The notes under the pieces were generated by a model. It saw only the letters and a program-made list of their open reading frames with translations, had not been told where the DNA came from and did no database searches. This document shows positions 1 through 31,430 of a stretch of 64,000 bases of DNA, in pieces. A program made the position numbers and the translations under genes. The stretch is from NCBI GenBank assembly GCA_916700875.1, contig CAKAKS010000062.1, positions 9,808,373 through 9,872,372 of the forward strand, read 5' to 3'. Source of the stretch: Sebastes aleutianus. Taxonomy: Eukaryota > Chordata > Actinopteri > Perciformes > Sebastidae. The number at the start of each line of letters is the position of its first letter. The first letter of the stretch is position 1.

Positions 1-18895
<18,895 letters not shown>

Positions 18896-21893
18896 ACGAA
18901 CACAGAAACTCACTGCGAGTTGCTGAAACCAAATACTGACCCCGACTCACCATCTTTGGACCACCGACCCCCGACGGTCTTTTCCAAGTCTAATCACTGA
19001 TCTTCACTCATGATGGATCTTTCAATGAAACCCAACCGCTCCGACACCATGATACACTTCAAAAACAGACTGTCATGAACAGCTTCTACTACAGAGACGG
19101 GAGACACTATAGACAGTATTACAAGGAACAAGTCTCCTGGAAACCTTTGCACACACAGACTCCATCAGCACGTACTGTTCGGCTCGTCGTGTTCATGGGA
19201 AAGCTTGAGAACACACACACACGAGCACTTCAGTCTCCTTTTACATGTAAATAATCCTCTGCATAAAAGACACATTTACACTCGCACATGCACGGACACA
19301 TGTAAATACTCACCTCCATGTAATACACACACAGTTATATAGAGGACAAATATGAGTGTTTTATTTTCATGTAATAGATTTATGTCAGAGTACTTTTTTC
19401 TAAAGAGGTAAAAACAGTCGAGAAGCTTTAATGAACTGTGAATGATGAAAGAGGAGAGAGAGAGGCCCGCGTCTGTCCGGACGCGAGACGGCAGTGATGT
19501 GACGTTGTGATTATGATGTTGCCGTGGTGATGTTACAGTCATGTTACAGTCATATAAATGTATCTACAGGACAGCAGGAGCGCCAGACAGAGAAAAGAGA
19601 CGCACAGAAAGAGAGAGAGGTAGAGACTCCTTCCATTGCTGTCCAACAGAGAGCACTTAAACAGAAAAACACTTAAAGTCTATCCTCCTTTAATTTAACC
19701 CCTTCAATTCCCCCTTTGACAATCCTTAACTCGGGCAGGCAAACTGTCCGTGCGCTACTAAAACTTCTGACTCCCTCAGAGACTCAGGCTTAAAAAGAGA
19801 GAGGAAGGAATCTTGTACTATTAAAAGCACTTCCCATTTTCATCTTTGAGTTCCTTATCTGAAAGGAAAAATCCACCCTGAGAACACGTAAACACTATGA
19901 AACCAGCTGCTGTTGAAGTAGCTCGTATTTGCCCATTTTTGAGGTTGAACCACATTAAGTGGAGAAAGTAGATCCTAGAGGAGGTAGAGACGCCAGTTTC
20001 TCCGCCTGACAGAAGCCTCAATAGAGACCCAGCGTAGCTACAAAAGCATACTGGGAAACGTAGGACAAAAAACGGGCAACCGAGAAACACTTGATCACAA
20101 AGCGACTCCGTGAATGCACTGAACAAGACAAGCTGATGTATTGACAGTGTGGGAGTCCCAGAGGGTGGATTTGTCCTTTCCTTTAAGGTGTTTTCAGGGT
20201 TGTAAACATTGCAGTCAGTCCGAGATGCATCAAGGTCGTGGCACCGATAGTCCGTATGAAGCTGCCAGCACTGATTACATCACGAACATAATTCAGTTTT
20301 AACTGTTATCTTCCACAGTTTGGCTTCCTTCATCCGTTTTGGCTGCAGTGTTTTCAACCTCTAAATGTCCTGTGTTAGATTTTTATTTTCCTTTTTTGCT
20401 TCTGCTGTTTTTTATGGACGTCTATCTGACACCCGTTTGATCACATTTCGCACCTCCAAGCAATCATCTTTGACATGAGTGCACTTTGAATGAGAGACTC
20501 TGTAGCTGGGAGTCTTTGTGTGTCTTCCTAGAGTATTTACCTAACCCCCCCCCCCATCCCCCCGCCTCCTGTATGCCGGTGATGCCCCTTCGCCCTCAGA
20601 AACAGAGAAACGAACACACCCTTTTACACGCTCTTCTTTTCGGCGCTCTTGGCTGCTTATGAATTTGTTTCCACGTGCCTAGCTTAGCCGTTTTTTTAGG
20701 GTGAGACTGTTGAATGTCGTGCTCATGGGTTGTGAGCGTTTGGGCGGCCTTACTCTCCCAGGCCTTATGATGATGATTCGCCAAATCTCGCTTAAGTCCC
20801 GCCCCCCCCCCTCCATCATGAAAGTAATCAGATTGGTGTTTTCCCCCAGGAATGCCTTTCTTCTTTGTGATTTCTAGTTTAAACAACCCCTCCGTTCCTG
20901 AGCTTTCAACCCACTTCGTTACACTATTGTGTATAGAGTTTGTATCAGATCTATATCGGTATCTATATACAGTATATAGTATACTGTATACATAGTATAT
21001 ATCTGTGATTATCATGTTGATTTTCTTGTATGTTTCTTACCACGTTGCCCTCTCTCTGCTTCGCTGCAGAGACTGAAGATTGTCTTGTTGATATTCAATA
21101 GGTTTAATATTTTCTACTCTTTTGAGATCTTTTGGTTATGTCTGATTTTATTATAGGCTATATCATGTTTTTACTCACTCCGAGACGGCTGCGTGACGCC
21201 CCCGGAGGACAGCCCCCGAGATGTTAATGTTGTTAATGTGACATATATATTCCCGATAAATGACAAAAAGAATCCTGTCGATCGTCTGCCGGTATAGTAG
21301 CAATTTCAGTGCAGGAGAGAGGTAAAGGAAAAGTTTGATAATGTGCTGCTAGTATTGAAAGTGGTTTTAACCAGGTACAGAGTGACTATATGTGCTGTTT
21401 TTTCTGAGATTACTCTCAATCGATTGATGCCAGAAAATCTTATCCGCTAAAGCCCCACCTGCTCCTCAAGCCCGCCGCTCTTCTGTCTGCTCTTTCAGGG
21501 CCGAGACTCACATTTCTGCAGACAAAAAAAAGTTCAAAAGTTTTGAGTGACAGTCGGCCAAAACGGAACCCGCGGCTGGTATCTCAGCCGTGGGAGCGTA
21601 ATGGGTACACAGGTCGTACCGGTGTGTGCAGAGTCAACGAGTTAACGTGGCCGTTATGAATGTTTGTTTACCCCCGGAGCTGCTAAAGCACTTTTTTTTC
21701 TCCGTGTGTGTGTGTGTGTGTGTGAGGGAGAGTGATAAGACATCACACTCTTATCCTCTGGTATTACCGCACACATGCACACGCTTACACACCATTGTAA
21801 CCCTTTAAGGTGTGTGTTATTGCCTTCCAATCTCTATTTGCCCCCCCCCTATCTCCATCCAAAGCCCAGCCTTAGGCCTTCAAACAGGGTCCA

Positions 21894-21925
<32 letters not shown>

Positions 21926-22208
21926 ACACACACATACACATGAACACATATGAACACTTATTGCCCACTTCGCCTTCATTTTCATTCGGTATCATCTTTT
22001 AAGAGCCTGATTTTGTATACGTTCTGTTTCTCACCGTTTGGCTTGTCTTTAAAATGTTTGTTTTTGCTGTGATTTATTTTTTCAACTCTGTATTATTATT
22101 TTCTTTTGCATGTTTCCATCGTTTGTTTTCCCCCTTGCTTCCCCTCTCTGAACAATCGTCCACGCCTCTCAAGCAATACTGCTGACAGGCACTGGGAGCT
22201 AGCTGCTA

Positions 22209-22290
22209 GAGAGAGAGAGAGAAAGAGAGAAAGAAAGAGAGAGAGATGGATGGGAGAGAGTAAAAGAGAGAATGGGAGAGAGAGAGAGAG
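22209..22290. repeat. GA-rich low-complexity tract
   Basis: Purine-only runs of GAGA/GAAA type in the tnrc18 3'UTR. Confidence 0.85.
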
Positions 22291-22644
22291 GTGGACTGGA
22301 GGCTGGTTCTTCGTCTGCTGTTCCTTCAGTATCGTTGTCGTCCTGTTACAGAAGAAAAAAAAAAGATTATTTTGAAAATAAATAGAAAAATCATCTAAGT
22401 TTTGTAAATGATCCTTCACTGTCCAGTGGAGAAAAAGCTATCAGAATATACTTTGTACACATGTCTAATCTTGTAAAAATGCAAAAAGAATACATTTTAG
22501 AGATACATCTGAAACCAGATATATTCTGTCACCCTATACTGGATGTGTAAGGTTTTTTTTTTCTTTTTTTTTTTACAGACAGCAACCACGTTTATCAGTG
22601 TTTCTTTTAAATTGTTTTAGTAACTCGATATTTTATAGTTAATC

Positions 22645-22650
22645 AATAAA
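22645..22650 (+). promoter_or_regulatory. tnrc18 poly(A) signal AATAAA
   Basis: Canonical AATAAA (in AATCAATAAACAG) followed 17-37 bases later by the GT-rich sequence GGTGTTCTGTGAGTCTCTG. This is the best cleavage site downstream of the tnrc18 stop. Confidence 0.75.
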
Positions 22651-22961
22651 CAGATGGAACTGTACTCCTGGTGTTCTGTGAGTCTCTGACGTGAAAACAA
22701 AAGCTCTTTAATTACTTCAAGCTTTTCTCTTGTCTGATATCTGTTTGATGACATTTGTTGTTCCTTTTAAACTGCTAAAATGCGGAACTTTTCCCTTTCA
22801 TCCTTCCCTTTGACTGGTTTTGTTCACTTCAGTCAGAAAAGAGCAGGAACACAGTTCTGATTCATTTTGAGTTTTAGTTACATGTTCACAAAGATATCTT
22901 TAAAGGAAAGGTTTCACATGATGAAACCACTCTGATGGTGGTCGGGGTAGTGATCGGAGGG

Positions 22962-23245
22962 CTGGAGCTGCGGTATCAAGGTCCCGCCCACACACCCTCT
23001 CGTGCCAATCACGAGCTGAGCACAACCTAGCTGCTACGTTAGCAGCTAGGTGGCTTAGTTAGCTACGAAACCATCCTTGTGAAAAATGAATTCGATGTGT
23101 ACTTGTGACTTTTTAGTTTACGCTAACATTGAGGGGGCGGGATTTATGACCTATACTGCAGCCAGCCACCAGGGGGCAATCGAGATGTTTTGGCGTCACT
23201 TTCGGGGAGCTGTCATGTCGTCCCTCTTTATAAAGAGTCTATCTT
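22962..23245. repeat. Interspersed fish repeat, GCAGCCAGCCACCAGGGGGC type
   Basis: Contains GACCTATACTGCAGCCAGCC, CACCAGGGGGCAATCGAGAT and GGAGCTGTCATGTCGTCC, and ends CTTTATAAAGAGTCTA. I recognise this as a common percomorph repeat. Boundaries are approximate and the class is not assigned. Confidence 0.65.
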
Positions 23246-23249
23246 TAAA

Positions 23250-23505
23250 GCCAGCAGTTGGTTAGCTTAGCTTAAAGACTGGACTTAAGTACAAATTGAA
23301 TAAACAAGAAATAATGTGTTAATTAGTGAGCTGAGAGGTGCTGGTTGGTGGATTTTGTTGCCTTTGGACAGCCCCGCAAGCTGTTTACCCCTGTTCCCAG
23401 TCTTTGTGCTAAGATAAGCTAATTGACTTCTAGCTCGAGCTTTATATTTACTCTACAGACATGAGAGTGTTATCAATCTTCCCATCCAACTCAGTGGGAA
23501 ACCTC
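23250..23505 (+). repeat. Dispersed fish repeat, copy 2
   Basis: Same family as 10,020-10,620: TTAGTGAGCTGAGAGGTGCT, CCTTTGGACAGCC, GTGCTAAGATAAGCTAA and GTTATCAATCTTCCCATCC. More diverged than the copy at 57,330. Confidence 0.72.
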
Positions 23506-23510
23506 CGGGG

Positions 23511-24124
23511 TCTGAGAAGTGAAGCCAATGCAGAAGTGCCTTAAACTTGCATTCCTTCTAACAGCCAGCAGGGGGCGACTCCTCTGGTTGCAAAAAGGAG
23601 TCTGATTGTATAGAAGTCTATGAGAAAATGAGCCTACTTCTCACTTGATTTATTACCTCAGTAAACATTGTAAACATGAGTTTATGGTCTCAGTCGCTAG
23701 TTTCAAGTCTTCTTCAATACAGCATGATGTTCATTTTAGTAAATTATGGTCCCATTTAGAGTCAAATAGACCATAAAGCAGGGGATGCTTTAGGGCGGGG
23801 CTGCCTAGTGACAGGTAGCTACCACGACGTTGTCCGGTCTGGGAGTTGTCCGTGTTTTCGTGTTCGAATTTTAACCCTTTCACAGTGTGTTTTCAGTTCA
23901 TGAAAGTTAAATATAACATTTTGTCGCCTAAACATGTCTTATTCAGCGGTCGGTTGTACTTCGCACCAGCCTGTCGTGTCACTACTGGTTGCAAAAAAAC
24001 AGGAAGGTGACGGCCACAAACCAAGACGGCGACGGCCAAAATGCAGAACTCAAGGCTTTAAAACAGCAGCTCACAAACCAATGGGTGACGGTGTCTATGT
24101 CCACTTCTTATATACAGTCTATGT
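23511..24124. repeat. Interspersed fish repeat ending ATATACAGTCTATG
   Basis: Starts GAAGTGAAGCCAATGCAGAA, contains CCAGCAGGGGGCGACTCCTC and the GGGCGGGGCTGCC segment, and ends CTTATATACAGTCTATG. I recognise it as a frequent percomorph interspersed repeat. An open frame at 23,934-24,272 overlaps it and is not a host gene. Confidence 0.65.
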
Positions 24125-24540
24125 TCCAACTCACTGCGAGAAAGCGAGTGTTTCCCTAAAAATGTCAAACTATTTGTATAACGTAATACTTCACAGTAAA
24201 TACTCAGCTAATTCCACTTTGTTGATCTTTCTCCTCCATCATCGCGTCTCCTGCAGCTCTCACTGCCACTAGAAGAAGCAGCTCACTCACCTTAATTAGC
24301 TGCTCTCGTGTTTTGTTTTTTTCTTTGCTTGTGTGTCTTGGATCAGTTTGTGAGGACTGCCCCTTTAATCAACAGTGGACTCCATCAGGCCTCCATTTTG
24401 GCAGCCCAGTAATGAAGCTGCTGGTTGTGATAAAATGGAGGAAAGTTCAGCTTCCTCTGCTGAGCTGCAGAGCTGACCGCGGGAGACACATTTTCCACCG
24501 CTGACCGTTCATGACTCTGCCCTCAAAGAGCTGGCAAGGG

Positions 24541-24588
24541 TGTGTGTGTTTCTGTGTGTGTGTGTGGGTGTGTGTGTGTGTGTGTGTG
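24541..24588. repeat. (GT)n microsatellite, imperfect
   Basis: About 48 bp of GT repeat with TTTC and GG interruptions. Confidence 0.9.
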
Positions 24589-24755
24589 CCTTTTGAATTC
24601 CTGTGTGTCCACGTGTAATCAAATCTTTGCTGACATGAACTGAGTGTGTGTTCCTGTTTCACGGTGAGAGCAGCAGTCAGGGGTTCGGTCGCCTCTCTGC
24701 TTCCCTCAAAGGACCAACATCAGCATAACATCAGAACCTGCTGGGAGCTTCCTCT

Positions 24756-24756
<1 letters not shown>

Positions 24757-24787
<31 letters not shown>
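24757..24787. repeat. (CA)n microsatellite
   Basis: 31 bp of perfect CA repeat. More isolated CA/AC pairs follow. Confidence 0.92.
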
Positions 24788-24789
<2 letters not shown>

Positions 24790-24987
24790 TACAGTACACC
24801 AGCACAGAAAGGTATCCACACATCCACTGGCACACACATACTTTCCATCCTACCTCAGCAGCGCCCTACACACCCTCCTGTGGGTGTGTCAGCGTGCAGG
24901 GTTCTGATTGGCTGACATCACATGAACAGAGGCTTTCTATTGGCTGAGGTTTCATTGCAGCTTAAACACAGGGAGCCAAGGGAGATG

Positions 24988-24990
<3 letters not shown>

Positions 24991-25085
<95 letters not shown>
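24991..25085. repeat. (GT)n microsatellite, about 95 bp
   Basis: A perfect GT run. Further shorter GT runs lie near 25,163-25,180. Confidence 0.96.
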
Positions 25086-25086
<1 letters not shown>

Positions 25087-25589
25087 CTGTGTATATGTGT
25101 GTGTTTGAACTCATTACTGTTGAAAGCCCCCACATCTCTTTCAATCTTTACTTCCAGGCAGCCGTGTGTGTGTGTGTGTGGGTCGTACGCACCGGTTTCC
25201 CAGGAGACAGGTATCTGAGTGAGGGGGCGTTCAAACACACACTGAGCACAAACAGTTTGAAAGGCTTGTTATTCAGACTGGAGTCTGCTCTCAGACTTTC
25301 ACAACACTGTGTGTCCTTCAACTCGGTTTTGTCAAAAAGGATGAAAAAAAAAAAAAAGTTTTCTGTATTTGTTTCTATACTAACTCTACTTTCTCCTCCT
25401 TCCTTCTTTCTATGTGTCTTTCTTTCATTCTCTCACATCCGTCACTCTCAGATTACTTTACTTGTGTGTCTGTTTTCCTCCTGGTTTATGCCGGCTGAAA
25501 TAAATAGAAATCTTTTAAGCTTGTGTTAACCACAGAGCGTATTTCAGGCATCTAACCAAGAGCTGGTTCCTGCAGCTCTCTCTGTGTTT

Positions 25590-25790
25590 CTTAGTGAACA
25601 GCAGCCGGGCTGAGCCAGGCTAGCTGTTTCCCCCTGCTTCTAGTGATTATGCTAAGCTAAGCTAATCACTTCCTGGCTCCAGCTCCTCTCTTGGCGCTGA
25701 GCGCGGTATCAATCTTCTCATCTCACGCTCAGCAAAAGAGCAAAGAAGCATATTTTTGCAAAATGTCAAACTGTTTCTTTAAGCTCCTTA
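25590..25790 (+). repeat. Dispersed fish repeat, copy 3
   Basis: Contains TGAGCCAGGCTAGCTGTTTC, ATTATGCTAAGCTAAGCTAA, GGTATCAATCTTCTCATCTC and AAATGTCAAACTGTTTCTTT. Same family as the copies at 10,020, 23,250, 57,330 and 61,826. Confidence 0.78.
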
Positions 25791-26253
25791 TGTAACGGGG
25801 TCATTATGTACCTCTATATCTTGTTCTCTGGTTGTGTCCTGGTCCTCATTTATTATCTAAATCCATCGCATTATTTCTGGTTCTGTTTTTTTTATATATT
25901 TTTGTTTCCTACAGTGTTATAATGTCTGTCCCAACCTGTCAATATATTGATTTAAACAAACTGGCATTTAATACAGCAAACAAACACACAAACAACAAAT
26001 GCACAGGAAAAAACAGCTAAAAAGACATTGGTGGTAACACCAAAAAGATGAAATGTTACACAGTTTATCACATCAGTTACAAGGTATTGACACAGTTAGC
26101 CATTAATCGTTCACTAAAATGTTTCAATCAGACTAACAACAGGTTGCCAAATTCTCCGAAAAAGCCCCTCTCTGTTTGACATAGTGAAACTAAAGTAAAA
26201 TACTTCCTATTCCTCTATATGTCTTTTTTTAACCTTTGTTGGACTATTAATGT

Positions 26254-26469
26254 TTACTGCCAGGAGGGCAACCATGCCAGAAAGCGAGAATATCTAAATG
26301 ACAGCCAGATAGTACAATTTAAACTCGTACCTCGCCAGACCAAATGAAAGATGAAACAAGAGTCTAGCTTCTTGAAATAAGATTGAGGGACGCTCAGTGG
26401 AATTGACTGAAAAATGTATAAAAACCTCAGCAACGCTACCATTTTTATGGCATTGATGCGTCCCACCAT
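26254..26469 (-). pseudogene. L1-type LINE reverse-transcriptase fragment
   Basis: A 71-codon minus-strand stretch reading VGRINAIKMVALLRFLYIFQ, SIPLSVPQSYFKKLDSCF and LVWRG. It matches the pattern of the region just after the RT domain in L1-clade LINE proteins (G-R-I/K-M/L-Y-F-I-P/F-L-D/W). It is a short 5'- and 3'-truncated remnant, not a host gene. Confidence 0.65.
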
Positions 26470-27197
26470 TGAGATAGGCTCGTTTTAAGAGTAAATGCTG
26501 CTATAGCTTAAAGTTACGCCAGACTAAGCTACCTTTTTCTATACTGTATTTGTGTGTGTAGGAGCTGGAACGGGCAGATTTGACATGGAGGTTCTGTTTC
26601 CCTTTGTGTTTATGAGAATAAACAGATGTCAACCATAAAGAGATCCCGGTGTCACAGCGTGTCACAGTCTTTACTGCCTGACCAAGACAACGTAACACAC
26701 ATAATCATGAAGTTTAAAATGTGAATTATCTGTTTTACTAGTCTAAATCAGTTTGTGAAAAACAGTACTATCCTGTTAATCACCTCATGACCCCTCACAT
26801 CTATCTGGTGACCCCTTGGGAAGGTCTGACCCCAGGTTGGGAAACCACTGTTGTAGGACGTCTTCCCACGGTAGCCATTACAGAGTAACTAGTTTACTCT
26901 GTAATTCACCTGCTGCGTGTTTGTATAATATATACAGTATACTGTATGTATGAACTGTGTGTGTGTGTGTTCTTTGTTTTCTCTGGCTTTTGATCTCTCT
27001 CTCTGTCTTTTGCCTCTTTTGATAAATTTGAATGTGAAATGACAACTGAGCCTTACAAATATTAGTTCAGAGTGCGATCTCACATGGAAGTGTGTGTATG
27101 TGTGTGTGTGATGTACTGCATATCAATTAGATATCTATTATTCATGCTGACAACGTAATGAATGAAACATCACAGTCTTTGTATTTCAGCCATGTTT

Positions 27198-27200
<3 letters not shown>

Positions 27201-27261
<61 letters not shown>

Positions 27262-27268
27262 CACACAG
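27201..27268. repeat. Compound (TC)n(CA)n microsatellite
   Basis: About 28 bp of TC repeat passing directly into about 38 bp of CA repeat with one GC interruption. Confidence 0.95.
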
Positions 27269-27279
27269 CTGCCGTTGTG

Positions 27280-29400
27280 GGTATTTAGAGAGTAGTGACA
27301 GTGTGAATGAAATCCAATTGTAGCTGTGAAGACGTGGCGATGCCCGTTGAATACCTGACAGCTGAAGACTGCCAGCTCCTCATAATAAAGGAGCAAGGTT
27401 ATCATTTACACGGAGGATGAGAGGGAACATGATTTAGTCTCTAAAATCTCTCTTAACACTGTCCTCTGACTGTCCAGCTTCCAAGATCCAGACAAGAAAA
27501 GGGCTGATTAAAATGATGATACCTTCATCTGGTCTGCCTTCATTTGTTACCCTGCGTGCGCTCAAGGTAATCCGCTGCAGAGAGCAGTAGCGAGGACTTT
27601 TCCCCCTGGGTTTTGCCTCTCATGCACCACTGATATAGATAAATACAAAATAAATATTATTAAATATTAATAATAAATAAATGTTCTGTTTTTAGAGAGA
27701 GAAAAATAAGTTTGTATACAAGAAAAAGCTAATTTGAAACGAACAAAAGTTATCCAGAAACCCCCCTAGAACAACTTAAAGGCTATATAGTCTATGATTT
27801 CACCATATCATTTTTTTTATCCCATATATATATATAAAAATAATTAAAAAAAAACAGCATGTTAAGGGTGCAGTTATAACAAAATACAGCTAAAAACCAA
27901 ACCGAACTACACCGCTAAAGCAAGAGAGCTATATCCAGTTAAAGATATGCTAAATATACAGTACATACTTTTACCCCCTTAGCTGCTTCCTGTATTGAAG
28001 TAAATGCATTTTGATGAACTAACATCTCTGTGATTTAGTTTTTTATACAACATGAATAAGTCACGGAAATTAAAAACAGCTAAACTAGTCCTGCTTAACG
28101 CTAACCAGCCTAACTTAGCAGAGTATAGCATTAAATGACATCTCAGCTTCTGACTGAATTTGTGGGTATTTCTTTTAAATCACATATTTAAAATGAATTA
28201 ACCTAAATTGTGTATTAGTTTATTAGGCTACATTAATTTCAAGGTAATCGCAAATGTTAGATAGAAAGCTGAAAAAGCACATTTTCTATGTTAATAATGT
28301 GGTTTCTCCTAATATTCCCTTTAGTTTTTGTGAAGATTTTTTTTTGTCGTAAAATCACAAGTTAAAAATACTGAACTTTAAACTCCCTTTTCTTATCTTC
28401 AGTTTTTTGTATCCTTGTTACTGTTCCCTGCCTTTATAGGGGAGTATGTTGAGTATGTGTTTTTACAGTGTTACACATAGGCTTCATCATAAATAGCCTA
28501 CATTGTAAAGCTTGAACAACCTGCTCTGGGACTGACATCAGTATTAGAAACATTTTAAACAGAGGAGTCTTATTCCAGCTCCAGGCTGCCACCTGTAGGA
28601 GAGGGCCGACGCTCACCACCCAGGAAGTTTTCTGTCATATTTCATTTTTATATCTTGTGTTACAGGGACAGACTGTTTTTTATCGTCCTCTATCCATCCT
28701 ACTTATGAGACGTATCTGCACATGGAGTCACATGATGCCTGCCTCTGTTCTTCTTCTGGCCAATCCCCTCTTCTCTGGTTTTCTCTCTTTCCTCACATCC
28801 ATCACCTCTCCCTCCTCTCTCTTGTCATCCCTCCACACCTTCATGTTTTAACATGCAGGTGTTTATTGTTTATGTGTATTATTTATACAGGTTGTGTATT
28901 ATTTGATGTTACACAGAGTATTTGTTAGGGGTTATTTTGTATACACATAAAGGAAAAGAAGCACAACATCCCAATAGTGTTTTCTTTTGTATTTCACATA
29001 TTGCGTTAACAAGAAAATGAAAGGGATTAACAATAAATCACTGCTGTTAAATCTAAAAGACAAAACAAAATGCTCACCGGTTGTACAAAGCAAAGAGATG
29101 ACCTGTGTATTTAAAATCACGAGTGTTCACTGCCCTCTAGTGGTCACTGTGAAGAACTGCAATATTACATTCATCATGTTAGCATCAATGCAGCCATGTT
29201 AACACCCAGCTGCTGCAGAGCATCTTAGGCAAATCACAGGGGAAACCTGGACATTTGTGTAAAATGTTGTTAATAACTGTTAAATATAAATCATCCTGGA
29301 TAGTCAAATTAAAGAAAAAAACATGAATGACGCTCAGCATTTAGGATGATGTAGTTATATAGACTGACTTTCTCTCAGCACCCAACTCTGAGTGACTTCC
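27280..29400. other. Intergenic, nothing specific seen
   Basis: AT-rich DNA without a convincing exon. A short segment near 29,128-29,150 (CTGCCCTCTAGTGGTCACTG) resembles a motif common in fish interspersed repeats. Open frames here are short and have no recognisable domain. Confidence 0.5.
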
Positions 29401-29409
29401 AGCGTCCCG

Positions 29410-31150
29410 GCTATATTATGACCTTTTATGACCTTTTTTTTGTCATTCTATACTCAGATTTTTATTTTTTTTTTTTACATACAATACCATGTTTTTTTTT
29501 TCGTTTTACAATACTATGACTTTTTGACATACTATACTTTGACTTTTTTATGACTTTTAAACATACTACACTATATATTTTTATGACGTTTTAATGACAT
29601 ACTATAATACGAATTTTTAATGACTTTAAGACATGCTATAATATGTGATTTTGTTGCATTTTGACATACTATAGTATGTCTTTTTATGATATTTTTGACA
29701 TATACGATGACTTTTTTGACATACTATACTGACTTTTATTTACATACTGTACTGTGACTTTTTTGACATTTTGACTTACATACTATATGTAAGAGACAGT
29801 TTTTGTTTGATTAAAAAATAAGTAAATAGTTTAGAAAACAGGTTATGGAGGCCACCTAGTGGTCACCTTTTACTCTAACGGAAAGTGAAGAGAGAAACAC
29901 GTGTCCTTTTTTAATCTGCCCAAACTAATCAAACCAGGTGTGTGGAAAGAGGAAGTTAGTTTCTCAGCCATAACCTAAACGTGAACATAACATAAGGAAC
30001 CAAAATATATTGATTTATTTGATTATTTTCCTTCTGTTTGATTTTATAAGAATTGTTTTGTTTTGTTTATTTTGAGTTTGAGTTCCTTTCAATCAGGACT
30101 CATCAACATCAGTCACAAACAACCCAGACCCAAGAGCCTACAAGTCCATCAAACCCTGTGAGTAAAACAAATAACATGATGTTCCTAGTTGGAACTGTTT
30201 ATCTGGTGTTTACTGTGGCTATTTGATTTTACTAGGAAGCTACTACATTATACTGACTGTTCTTACATACTATACTAAGGCTTTTACTGACTTATTGACA
30301 TATTAGTTACTATGTCTTTTTATGACGTTTTTGACACATTTAATACATTTTTTTCACCATACTGTACTATGACTATTATATAACATTTTGATATACTATA
30401 CGATGATTTTTTGACACACTATACTGAGCATTTATATAATTTTTTAGACTTACTATACCAAGACATTTTATGACTTTTATCGACATACTATACTATGACT
30501 CTTTTATGGCCTTTTTGACATACTATAATTCGTTTTTTTTACATACTATATGATGACTTATTAACATACTATACTATGACCTTTTTAATTTTTTCGAAAT
30601 ACTATACTATGACTTTTTTCATTTTTTCAACATACTATACTATGACTTTTTTTTTACATACTATACTATTACTCTTTTATGGCTTTTTTGACATACTAAA
30701 CTATGCTTTTTTATTTTTCTGGACATGCTATACTATGACTTTTTTTATCTTTTCGACATACTATACTATGACTTTTTTATTTCTTCAACATACTATACAT
30801 CGCTTTTTTTTTATTTTTTCTGACATACTATGACTTTTTTTTGACATACTATACTGTGACTTTTTAATTGTTTCCAACATACTATACTATGACTTTTTTT
30901 TTTTTTTCGACATACTATACTATGACCTTTTTTTTTTTCAACATACTATACTATGACTTTTTTTTGACATACTATACTATGACTTTTAATTTTTTTGACA
31001 TACTATACTACGACTTTTTTTATTTTTTCGACATACTATACTACGACTTTTTTTCAACATACTATACTATGACTTTTTTTCGACATACTATACTATGACC
31101 TTTTTTTTTATTTTGTGAACATGCTATATTCTGGCTTTTTTTCAACATGT
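29410..31150 (+). repeat. Degenerate minisatellite, GACATACTATACTATGACTT type
   Basis: Dozens of head-to-tail units of roughly 25-37 bp with the core ACATACTATACTATGACTTT followed by a variable T-run. It is most regular at 30,480-31,110 and more decayed near 29,410-29,790. A non-repeat island lies at about 29,791-30,245. Tyr/Phe-rich open frames such as 30,576-30,833 are translation artefacts of the unit. Confidence 0.92.
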
Positions 31151-31157
31151 TATCTTA

Positions 31158-31190
<33 letters not shown>
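31151..31190. repeat. AT-rich dinucleotide tract
   Basis: A TATATATA run at the right edge of the forward minisatellite array. It is followed by a 240-bp unique spacer before the array resumes in the opposite orientation. Confidence 0.85.
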
Positions 31191-31195
<5 letters not shown>

Positions 31196-31430
31196 GCAAA
31201 CAGAAAATAGCTAATTTCAATGAATGTTTTTATTCAAGCTGCAGATATGACCCCGACTGTCCCTCTGAGTACATTCAGACAGTAAAAGAAGACTTGGATG
31301 AAGTGAGCGAAGAATCTCTCTAGAAACTCGGCAGTCACCTGGGGAGAAAAGCAGAGAAGCACGCCGTAAGTATTTGCATCACAAACATCTGTGCATACTG
31401 TGCACAGGAAAATTAAACGTATTAATCTAT

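Larger units (their letters stand above)
18896..22668 (+). other. tnrc18: tnrc18 3'UTR (about 3.8 kb)
   Basis: From the TGA to the first good poly(A) signal with a downstream GT-rich element. It contains two TGTAAATA (Pumilio-type) octamers near 19,245 and 19,302, an AT palindromic stretch around 20,940-21,005, GT and CA microsatellites (21,705-21,724; 21,894-21,940) and a GA-rich tract (22,209-22,290). Open frames in it look accidental. The exact 3' end needs transcript evidence. Confidence 0.75.

Noticed and set aside
20596..21015. 139-codon minus-strand frame in the tnrc18 3'UTR
   Set aside because: Low-complexity Tyr/Arg-rich translation of TATA-rich UTR; no domain or supporting signals.
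23934..24272. 112-codon plus-strand frame
   Set aside because: Lies largely within an interspersed fish repeat (23,511-24,124); no domain or splice context.
30090..30165. Exon-like stretch ending CCCT|GTGAGT inside the forward minisatellite
   Set aside because: Its phase does not join the open stretch in the 31,191-31,430 spacer, and no protein is recognisable.
30576..31098. Tyr/Phe/Thr-rich frames resembling a membrane protein
   Set aside because: Direct translation of the minisatellite unit; frames end as soon as the unit pattern breaks.
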